From Spirosoma sp. (GTDB taxonomy: Bacteria; Bacteroidota; Bacteroidia; Cytophagales; Spirosomataceae), in contig JAQBNX010000023.1 in NCBI GenBank assembly GCA_028288385.1, forward strand, positions 1-5,400: a stretch of 5,400 bases of DNA, read 5' to 3'. This document shows, piece by piece, positions 1 to 5,400 of this stretch; within the stretch, counting starts at the first letter, position 1; each line of letters opens with the position of its first letter. The notes under the pieces were generated by a model that ran no database searches, was not told the DNA's origin, and worked only from the letters and a program-made list of their open reading frames with translations. Both the position numbers and the translations under genes were made by a program.

Positions 1-1
1 T

Positions 2-64
2 TCGGATAAGCCCACTAAAATGGGCCGGGCCGACCTGCTCGTCAAAGTGCTGCATCTATCTTAA
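2..64 (+). CDS. Possible C-terminal tail of an upstream gene (partial)
   Basis: The frame beginning at base 2 is open for 20 codons and ends in TAA at 62-64. It would give a tail ending in KMGRADLLVKVLHLS. Its composition is ordinary for a protein, with G or C in most third positions, and it looks better than the frame starting at base 3, which is rich in Cys. However, 20 open codons occur often by chance and no family is recognisable. A small imperfect hairpin at 69-88 (8-bp stem with two wobble pairs, loop TAAG) follows the stop and could belong to its 3' end, but it has no T-run. This is a weak call that needs sequence to the left of the window. Confidence 0.25.
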   Translation, partial: SDKPTKMGRADLLVKVLHLS

Positions 65-148
65 TCGTACCTGTGCTAAGGTGCAGGTTGAATGTAGAGT
101 AGATGAGCCGCTAATTATCCATTAGAGTGGGTAACCAATCGATAACAC

Positions 149-1228
149 ATGCCCGCTAACCCCCTTCGCATCGCCATTATTGGCCCTGGCAAAGTTGCTC
201 ACCTCCACGCCAAAGCCGTTTTGCAAACACCCGACACAACGCTGGTAGCCGTATATGGCCGCACGTATCAGAAAGCTGAGGACTTCGCCAGACAGTATAA
301 TATCCCCCCTTACAGCGATATCGATGAGATGGTCAAACGGGAGAACGTTGACCTTTGCATTGTTTGCACCCCTCATCCTGCCCACCGCGAACCAACTGTA
401 GCCGCTCTGGATGCCGGGTCGAACGTCCTGGTCGAAAAGCCCCTGGCCGCGTCGCTCGCCGACTGCGACGCCATGATCGAAGCAGCACAACGTAACGGTC
501 GGCACCTGGGCACGGTGAGTCAACGACGGTTTTATGCGCCTTCAATGCGTATTCGAAAAGCCATTGACGAGGGCAAGATTGGAACACCCGTGCTGGGCAC
601 CATTCAAATGCTTGGCTGGCGCGATGAACCCTACTACCAGAGCGACCCCTGGCGGGGAACATGGGCTGGTGAAGGTGGTGGTGTACTGGTCAATCAGGCT
701 CCTCACCAACTCGATCTGCTGCTGTGGTACATGGGGGAAATGGAATCAGTATTCGGCATCTGGGCCAACGTAAACCACCCATACATTGAAGTAGATGACA
801 GCGCAGTAGCCATTGTCCGGTTCAAAAATGGCGGTTTAGGTAACCTGATCGTCAGCAACAGTCAAAAACCGGGTCTGTTTGGAAAAGTGCATGTTCATGG
901 ACAAAACGGAGCATCGGTGGGCGTTCAGACCGATGGCGGCTCCATGTTCATTGCCGGGCGGACGGGTATTACAGAACCACCCGTCAATGATATCTGGAGC
1001 GTACCGGGAGAAGAAAACCTGCTGCCACAGTTCATTGCCGATGACACGGCATTTTTTAACCAAATTGACGCCATTACGTACTTCTTTAGCCTACAGATTG
1101 CCGACTTCCGCGATGCCCTGCGGGAAGGCCGAGCACCAATGGTGACGGGCGAAGATGGCCGCCGGGTAGTTGCCCTTTTTGAAGCTATTTATGAATCGAC
1201 GAAGACGGGTTTGCCCGTGCAATTTTAG
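149..1228 (+). CDS. Gfo/Idh/MocA-family NAD(P)-dependent oxidoreductase
   Basis: A complete 359-residue cytoplasmic dehydrogenase, close to the usual 330-400 residues of the family. Residues 6-125 form a Rossmann domain. The dinucleotide-binding loop is IIGPGKVAHLH (10-20), a GxGxxA/G-type motif. The family signature EKP is at 96-98, with Lys97 the expected catalytic or substrate-contacting lysine. The C-terminal substrate domain carries WRGTWAGEGGGVL (168-180) and then NQAPHQLD (182-189), in which His186 and Asp189 occupy the family's usual active-site positions. Known members oxidise or reduce a sugar, inositol or related polyol hydroxyl using NAD(P). The substrate cannot be told from sequence, and no sugar-pathway neighbour is visible. 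There is no signal peptide, so it is not one of the Tat-exported members. The ATG at 149 is preferred because the Rossmann strand starts only a few residues later. No clear Shine-Dalgarno precedes it, as is usual in Bacteroidota. A strong hairpin 43 bases after the stop suggests it ends its transcript. Confidence 0.93.
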   Translation: MPANPLRIAIIGPGKVAHLHAKAVLQTPDTTLVAVYGRTYQKAEDFARQYNIPPYSDIDEMVKRENVDLCIVCTPHPAHREPTVAALDAGSNVLVEKPLAASLADCDAMIEAAQRNGRHLGTVSQRRFYAPSMRIRKAIDEGKIGTPVLGTIQMLGWRDEPYYQSDPWRGTWAGEGGGVLVNQAPHQLDLLLWYMGEMESVFGIWANVNHPYIEVDDSAVAIVRFKNGGLGNLIVSNSQKPGLFGKVHVHGQNGASVGVQTDGGSMFIAGRTGITEPPVNDIWSVPGEENLLPQFIADDTAFFNQIDAITYFFSLQIADFRDALREGRAPMVTGEDGRRVVALFEAIYESTKTGLPVQF

Positions 1229-1271
1229 GCTCACGGCTGTATAAGCATACTTACGTTATCCAGCGTATTTC

Positions 1272-1329
1272 TATAAACCCCGGCAGGTATACAGTGTTAA
1301 TCAACACTGTATATCTGCCGGGGTTTATA
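1272..1329 (+). terminator. Long perfect hairpin, probable terminator of the oxidoreductase gene
   Basis: Two 27-base arms (1272-1298 and 1303-1329) are complementary over their full length apart from one G-T wobble, around a 4-base loop AATC. The arms contain a GC-rich block, CCCCGGCAG, facing CTGCCGGGG. It sits 43 bases after the stop of the upstream gene and 255 bases before the next start on the same strand, where a terminator is expected. After the stem come only short T/A stretches (TTTATAATT), not a classical T-run, so folding alone or a processing role is also possible. Being symmetric, it could work in either direction. Confidence 0.6.
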
Positions 1330-1584
1330 ATTACCAGTTGTTTGGTATTAACACGATACGCTGTTTGCCAAACCGGCCGGATTCAGTTTATGAACAACCA
1401 AAGGGCCAGCCCTTGCTGATCAGACTAAGTTGGCAACAAAACTCACTGAGTTTACTTCCGGTGCTTACTGAAAAACCGTCGCACACTCACTTTTCTTCTC
1501 AAAAATTTTATTAGTCCGTCTTTTTATGCTGCTTTAGAGATTGTTCGTTCACATACCTTTTTTCATCCTTTAAACATCAACACG
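1330..1584. other. Intergenic region, leader of the DUF937 gene
   Basis: No coding region was found here. The one ATG I traced, at 1389, reaches a stop after nine codons. The stretch holds a 6-base inverted repeat, GTTTGG (1340-1345) and CCAAAC (1368-1373), separated by 22 bases. An 8-base palindrome CCGGCCGG (1373-1380) abuts it. The last 100 bases are rich in T and A, including AAAAATTTTATTAG near 1500 and TACCTTTTTTC near 1556, as expected for a promoter and leader. I could not find a pair of -33 and -7 elements at good spacing. The gene's promoter probably lies here but is not located. Confidence 0.4.
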
Positions 1585-2457
1585 ATGGAGATGAACTTAT
1601 TGGAGTTAGCGAAGGGCTATCTCAGCAGCGATGTCGTTGACCAGATCAGCACGACGCTTGGCGAAGATCAACAAGATACCCAGACAGCCCTTAACGGAGC
1701 ACTGCCAGCCATACTGGGCGGACTCATTCACAAGGCGACTGAACCCGGCGGCCAGGCAAGTGTTATGGACATGGTTGCAGAGGTGACGGTTCCCAACCGG
1801 GCAGCCGGAGAAATCATTAAGCCGGAGGATGGAGCAATTAGTCAGTTAAGCAGCCTGTTTGATGGTAACAGCGACCTGAAGAGCCGCTTCCTGTCCATGG
1901 GTTCGGGGATAATAGCAAGCTTGTTCGGCAACCAATCGGATGCCATAGCCAGTGCGTTGTCTGCCGAAAGCGGAATAAAACAAACGTCGGCCTTATCGGT
2001 GATGAGTTTAGCGGGAACGGTACTGCTGGGTGTGCTGGGAAAACAATTATTTGCGGGTGGAAAAGGGCAGGCGGAGGTGGGCAGTTTACTGAGCAGTCAA
2101 ACCAATTACGTGCAGGCAGCCATGCCATCGGGACTGGGGTCATTGTTAGGCAATCTTCCGGGTATGGCAAAACCAGGCAATCTTGGCAGTCAACTGGCTG
2201 ATATGGAATCGGGCCCAATTGCTTCGCGCGTTGCGCCTGTAGCGACTCCTCCGGCCGACCTACCCGTAGCGGGAATTCCAGCCTTTGACAGTACTCATAC
2301 GTCGGGCAGCAGCAATCGATGGTTACCGTGGCTACTAGTAGCCCTGGTCGTAGCAGCACTATTCTATTTCCTGCGCGGATGCAACAACGACCGTTCGGAC
2401 ACCCGCGCGACAACACGTAACGTAGAGCCAGTCACCACAGCCCATTTTCTTGTATGA
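1585..2457 (+). CDS. DUF937-domain protein with C-terminal membrane helix, short C-terminus
   Basis: A 290-residue protein. Residues 3-190 match the DUF937 style (the family of E. coli YidB, function unknown). It starts with NLLELAKGYLSSDVVDQIS, followed by TQTALNGALPAILGGL (32-47) and a second helical half with SGIKQTSALSVMSLAGTVLL (129-148). A Gly/Leu-rich stretch, GLGSLLGNLPGM (183-194), precedes a Pro/Ala-rich linker (about 205-245). One hydrophobic helix, WLPWLLVALVVAALFYFLRG (246-265), should anchor the protein in the inner membrane. Only RGCNNDRSDTR and a short tail follow it. From memory, many Bacteroidota relatives with this layout continue into an OmpA-like peptidoglycan-binding domain. 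No such domain can be read in any frame before the next gene, so this copy may be truncated. ATG 1585 or ATG 1591 (starting MNLLEL) could be the start, and nothing upstream decides. The gene converges with the adaptor gene. Confidence 0.85.
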   Translation: MEMNLLELAKGYLSSDVVDQISTTLGEDQQDTQTALNGALPAILGGLIHKATEPGGQASVMDMVAEVTVPNRAAGEIIKPEDGAISQLSSLFDGNSDLKSRFLSMGSGIIASLFGNQSDAIASALSAESGIKQTSALSVMSLAGTVLLGVLGKQLFAGGKGQAEVGSLLSSQTNYVQAAMPSGLGSLLGNLPGMAKPGNLGSQLADMESGPIASRVAPVATPPADLPVAGIPAFDSTHTSGSSNRWLPWLLVALVVAALFYFLRGCNNDRSDTRATTRNVEPVTTAHFLV

Positions 2458-2525
2458 GCAGCACAATTTGGGCGGCTGGTGGCCTCAGCAACGAACCATC
2501 GGTCATACTCCCGTGGGCAAAAGGC

Positions 2526-2548
2526 TTGGCTTCTGGTTAGCCAGCCAA
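2526..2548 (-). terminator. Candidate terminator of the adaptor gene
   Basis: Read on the minus strand, 15 bases after the adaptor's stop codon, TTGGCT (2548-2543) pairs with AGCCAA (2531-2526) across an 11-base loop. An alternative 5-bp stem with a 7-base loop uses TGGCT and AGCCA within the same bases. The stem is followed by GCCTTTTG, a short T-run. It lies in the 105-base gap between two converging genes, where termination is needed in both directions. The stem is short, so the call is tentative. Confidence 0.35.
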
Positions 2549-2562
2549 ACCATTACGTCTCT

Positions 2563-3972
2563 TTACTCTTCCTCTTTCTCTTCTGCTTTCTTTTTAGCTT
2601 TGGTCGGGTCACGCTTCACCACCAGTTCACCGTCTTTTAGTCGCTTTGAAACGGCAATAAACGGTCCTGAAATAATCTGTTCCCCCGGCTTGAGTCCTGA
2701 AACGATCTGAATATTTTCGAAATCGCTAATGCCGGTTTTTACTTCGCGCTGAACAGCCTTGCCACCTACGTTGACAAACACAATCTCTTTAACCTTTTCT
2801 TTCTTTTCGATCTGATTGGCAGGCTTTTCGTCGACCGTACCGTTTGGGCGGTCTGTGGTTTCGGGAACGTCTGTTTGGGTTCCGCGCGTTGTAACAGCGG
2901 CAATAGGCACGGCCAATACGCCCGTCTTACGGTCGGTTATAATCTCAACCGAGGCCGTCATGCCCGGCTTAAACGGATAACCTTTCGTTCCTTTCTGGGC
3001 TAGCAAATCGGCGTAGGAGTTGTTCAGTATTTTTACTTTTACCTCAAATTCCGTTACGGCGTCGGCTGAGATGGCCGCTGCTGCCCCCGATGAACTCGTA
3101 AGACCGTTGGCTGTATTGGCAATTTCATAGACAATTCCTTTAAACTTGCGCCCTGCCGTTGTGTACGAATCGACTTCAATATCGGCCGTGTCGCCCAGGT
3201 TGGCCCGGACAATGTCATTTTCATTGACGTTAACGCGTACTTCCATGTTTTGCAGATTAGCGATACGCATAATCTCCGTACCGGCCATCTGCGACGTACC
3301 CACGACGCGCTCGCCCAGTTCGACGTTCAGTTTAGAAACCGTTCCACTAACCGGTGCATAAATCGTGGTCTTACGCAGGTTTTCGCTGGCGTCGCGCAGG
3401 CCCGCCCGCGAACTCTGGATGTTGAACTGAGCCGCCCGTACGTTGGCCCGGGCCGCTTCAACCTCCTGCTTCGCTACGTTGTAATTCGCTTCGCTGGTTT
3501 CAAAATCGGCCGTTGAAATTACTTTATCGGCCAGCAGTTTCCGGTTGCGCTCGTAGTCGGCTTTGGCCCGGATCAGCCGCGCTTCGGCCTGCGAAACGGT
3601 TGCCTTCGACTGTTCATACTGTGCCCGGCTCGAGTTGACGGTCGCCTGCGCCCGCGATAGAAGCGATTCGTAGTTATCGGGCCGGATTCTGAGGAGCAAC
3701 TGCCCTGCTTTTACAGGATCGCCCTCGTTGACGTACAAACCAATGATTTCACCCGATACGTCGGGGCTGATTTTAACTTCTACCTGTGGCTGAACACGCC
3801 CCGATGCCGTTACCCGCTCAGTGATGTCAGTGCGCTTGACGAGGGCAAAATCCACTTCGGTCGATTTTGGTTTGCCAATCAAACCAGTTTGTTTGGCTGC
3901 CACCAGCCCTCCAATAAGCAGAACGGCGATTGCACCCAGTATCCACCAGATGCGGTTTGACTTCTTTTTCAT
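2563..3972 (-). CDS. HlyD/MacA-like periplasmic adaptor of a tripartite efflux system
   Basis: A complete 469-residue membrane-fusion protein that bridges an inner-membrane pump and an outer-membrane TolC channel. After a basic start (MKKKSNR), one helix, WWILGAIAVLLIGGLVAA (9-26), anchors it in the inner membrane. There is no lipobox Cys, which resembles MacA more than the lipoprotein AcrA. The lipoyl halves are about 55-100 (VEVKISPDVSGEIIGLYVNEGDPVKAGQ, 65-91, split here only for reference) and 201-225 (TTIYAPVSGTVSKLNVELGE). Between them, 101-200 is an Ala/Gln/Arg-rich helical hairpin for docking to TolC. A beta-barrel (about 240-345, ending PFKPGMTASVEI) and a membrane-proximal domain (350-455) follow. 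A charged segment (364-395) interrupts the last domain, and the tail is Lys/Glu-rich (KAKKKAEEKEEE). The tolC-type gene is 103 bases upstream on the same strand. No pump gene follows. No Shine-Dalgarno is seen, and the ATG is placed directly before the anchor helix. The partner is probably a MacB-type ABC transporter, by inference from the anchor type. Confidence 0.93.
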   Translation of the reverse strand: MKKKSNRIWWILGAIAVLLIGGLVAAKQTGLIGKPKSTEVDFALVKRTDITERVTASGRVQPQVEVKISPDVSGEIIGLYVNEGDPVKAGQLLLRIRPDNYESLLSRAQATVNSSRAQYEQSKATVSQAEARLIRAKADYERNRKLLADKVISTADFETSEANYNVAKQEVEAARANVRAAQFNIQSSRAGLRDASENLRKTTIYAPVSGTVSKLNVELGERVVGTSQMAGTEIMRIANLQNMEVRVNVNENDIVRANLGDTADIEVDSYTTAGRKFKGIVYEIANTANGLTSSSGAAAAISADAVTEFEVKVKILNNSYADLLAQKGTKGYPFKPGMTASVEIITDRKTGVLAVPIAAVTTRGTQTDVPETTDRPNGTVDEKPANQIEKKEKVKEIVFVNVGGKAVQREVKTGISDFENIQIVSGLKPGEQIISGPFIAVSKRLKDGELVVKRDPTKAKKKAEEKEEE

Positions 3973-4032
3973 GGTTAAGAATTAGCGACAAAGTGTCCGT
4001 TACGGTAGTAAACCAGTGAATACGAATCAACA

Positions 4033-4063
4033 CAAAACTAGCTATTCCGCTTTGGCAGGCCAA
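4033..4063 (-). promoter_or_regulatory. Candidate Bacteroidota-type promoter for the adaptor gene
   Basis: On the minus strand, TTG (4063-4061) is followed after 20 bases by TAGTTTTG (4040-4033). The second element fits the Bacteroidota -7 consensus TAnnTTTG exactly, and both the TTG and the spacing fit the -33 element. Transcription would begin roughly at 4025-4030, leaving a leader of about 55 bases before the adaptor's ATG at 3972. The -33 element lies just after the tolC stop codon. A small hairpin-like TTGGCCTGCCAA overlaps it. The adaptor could therefore be made both from read-through of the tolC transcript and from this site. Confidence 0.5.
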
Positions 4064-4075
4064 TTCTCCTTTTCA

Positions 4076-5400
4076 CTAATTAAAGCTAAGCGGTTTATTT
4101 TGATAATAATCTAAAATCTTGGTACGAAACACGTAGTCATATTTCGCCTGTATTAAACTGGCCCGCGCCCGATCAAGATTTGTTTTAGCGATGCTGTAAT
4201 CGGTCGCATTGATAGCTCCGGCATTCAACCGACTTTCGGCGGCCTGAAATGCCCGCTCAAGCGAGGCTACCTGCGCCTGCGTGGCCCTGTAGCGATTGGC
4301 CCCGGCCCTGACGTTTGTGTAGGCCGTTTCGATCTGCTGACGTAACGTTAGTCGGGTATTCAAGGCCACTAATTCGGCGTTTTGCTGCTGTATTTTAGCC
4401 GTTGTAATGCGGTTACGCGACAGATTTCCCTGAAAAATTGGAACCCGCAAAAACAGTGAAACCGACTGGCTAAAATTGTTATTTAGCTGATTACCATAGG
4501 AGATTCCCGTGCGGTCATAGCCTGGTACCGACGCGTTAATTGGAATCTGGGTTCCTGTTACCGGGTCTGTAACAAAACCAATCGTTTGTTGGGTAGTCTG
4601 TCCGTTGGGTACCGGTATGCGGGCGGCACTGGAATAAATGGTACTCAAATTGCCATTTAATGATAATGTAGGGTAAAGCCCACCTTTGGCGACCTGAACG
4701 CCCAATGTAGCACTCTTAACGCGCAGATCAGCGCCTTTAATTTCTGGTAAATTGCTTGACGCTACGTCGAAGAGCTGCTGTACATTGGCATCATAGGGAT
4801 TCAGGCTCGGATCGGGAACGTTTATCGGTTCAACCTCAAACTCCTGATTGATAGGCACGTTCATGGCCTGAAGCAGTGAAACTTTAGCCAGGTCAAGCGT
4901 ATTTTGCGCGTTTACGATATCCAGTTCATTGCTGGCTAGCGTAGCCCGAAGTTCATACAGGTTTGCTTCGGGCACCGAGCCGGCATTGACCAGTTTCTGG
5001 GTCCGGTCGAGTTGCGCCCTTGTTACGTCGGCCTGCCGTTGCGCCACTGCCAACTGCTCGGTACCTGTTAGTACGTTAAGGTAATTTTGGGCAACCGTCA
5101 GCGATACGTTGTTTTGAGTAGCATTTAACTCCTGCTGACCCGCCTGTAGCGCAATCTCATTTTGCCGGATGGTACTTTTCAGCACCCCGCCATTATATAA
5201 GGTGGCTGACGAGTTCAGCTGAAAACTGCTGGAATTAATGGTTTGCTGGACGAAGGTATTATCCTGCGGATTGATACTACGTCCCCCGTTAACGGATTGA
5301 TTACCCTGAAAAACGGCCGTTGGTAACTGATTGAGTCGGGCCTGACGTAATTGCAGATCGCTGTTGGCAACCGTCAATTGACCCTGCCGAATTTGAATGT
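4076..5400 (-). CDS. TolC-family outer-membrane efflux protein (N-terminus off the right edge)
   Basis: 440 residues are visible, ending at TAG. The reading frame stays open to the window edge, with IQIRQGQL before the residues TVANSDLQLRQ. The first possible start inside the window (TTG at 5377) lies within the first conserved helix and is not the real start. About 40-60 residues, including the signal peptide, should lie to the right. Counting from 5377, the two outer-membrane-factor repeats are visible as matching helical blocks: NAGSVPEANLYELRATLAS near 132-150 and NAGAINATDYSIAKTNLD near 386-402. Beta strands lie at FQLNSSATLYNGG (52-64), YPTLSLNGNLS (235-245) and SVSLFLRVPIFQGN (305-318), with a polar loop at about 252-300. 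The end, YDYVFRTKILDYYQNKPL, is typical of Bacteroidota TolC proteins. It forms the trimeric outer-membrane channel and periplasmic tunnel, and works with the adaptor encoded 103 bases downstream. Substrate unknown. Confidence 0.93.
   Translation of the reverse strand, partial: IQIRQGQLTVANSDLQLRQARLNQLPTAVFQGNQSVNGGRSINPQDNTFVQQTINSSSFQLNSSATLYNGGVLKSTIRQNEIALQAGQQELNATQNNVSLTVAQNYLNVLTGTEQLAVAQRQADVTRAQLDRTQKLVNAGSVPEANLYELRATLASNELDIVNAQNTLDLAKVSLLQAMNVPINQEFEVEPINVPDPSLNPYDANVQQLFDVASSNLPEIKGADLRVKSATLGVQVAKGGLYPTLSLNGNLSTIYSSAARIPVPNGQTTQQTIGFVTDPVTGTQIPINASVPGYDRTGISYGNQLNNNFSQSVSLFLRVPIFQGNLSRNRITTAKIQQQNAELVALNTRLTLRQQIETAYTNVRAGANRYRATQAQVASLERAFQAAESRLNAGAINATDYSIAKTNLDRARASLIQAKYDYVFRTKILDYYQNKPLSFN

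Noticed and set aside
69..88. Small hairpin upstream of the oxidoreductase gene, considered as a terminator
   Set aside because: The 8-bp stem has two wobble pairs and no T-run follows, so it is too weak to list on its own.
88..118. TTG and TAATTATC considered as a promoter for the oxidoreductase gene
   Set aside because: The second element fits TAnnTTTG poorly and the spacing is at the edge of the allowed range.
122..523. Minus-strand open frame across the start of the oxidoreductase gene
   Set aside because: It is antisense to a well-supported Rossmann domain and has no family features.
1549..1565. TACCTTTT near the DUF937 start considered as a -7 element
   Set aside because: The last base does not match, no TTG lies at the right distance upstream, and the leader would be very short.
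1838..2416. Long open frame (192 codons) on the minus strand across the DUF937 gene
   Set aside because: Its translation is rich in Pro, Cys and Trp with no domain-like pattern, and it lies antisense to a clear family protein. It is a shadow of that gene.
2450..2710. Open frame on the + strand from the DUF937 gene end into the adaptor gene, considered as a frameshifted continuation
   Set aside because: The translation has no OmpA-like or other recognisable motif, and it becomes Ser/Phe-rich only because it is antisense to the Lys/Glu tail of the adaptor.
3827..4063. Small minus-strand frame spanning the tolC-adaptor gap
   Set aside because: Most of it overlaps the adaptor's N-terminus in another frame. 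The part in the gap is better explained as promoter and leader.

Overview
The window looks like chromosomal DNA from a Gram-negative Bacteroidota bacterium, most likely a Cytophagales/Spirosoma-like lineage. This is inferred from protein style: a DUF937 protein with a C-terminal membrane helix, and a TolC-type outer-membrane protein next to a MacA-like adaptor. It also fits the weak or absent Shine-Dalgarno sequences, a promoter-like site of the Bacteroidota type (TTG plus TAnnTTTG), and a base composition near 50% GC. No database search was possible, so the lineage is a judgement, not a measurement.

Left part, + strand: after a possible tail of an upstream gene (2-64, weak) comes a complete Gfo/Idh/MocA-family NAD(P)-dependent oxidoreductase (149-1228). 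It is followed by a very long hairpin (1272-1329, 27-bp stem, 4-base loop) that probably ends its transcript. About 255 bases without a recognisable gene lead to a DUF937 protein (1585-2457). This has one membrane helix near its C-terminus and stops 27 residues after it, where relatives usually carry a longer periplasmic part.

Right part, - strand: a TolC-family outer-membrane channel protein (4076-5400, N-terminus beyond the right edge) is followed 103 bases downstream by a HlyD/MacA-like periplasmic adaptor (2563-3972). These are two of the three parts of a trans-envelope efflux or secretion machine: the channel in the outer membrane and the adaptor anchored in the inner membrane. The inner-membrane pump is not between them and not directly after the adaptor, because the DUF937 gene converges from the other side with a 105-base gap. 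The pump must lie upstream of tolC outside the window or elsewhere. A good Bacteroidota-type promoter match lies between the two genes, so the adaptor may also be transcribed on its own.

No mobile element, CRISPR array, tRNA or rRNA was seen. I found no convincing novel system. The points most worth a second look are the long palindrome, the short C-terminus of the DUF937 protein, and the missing pump with the adaptor's own promoter.
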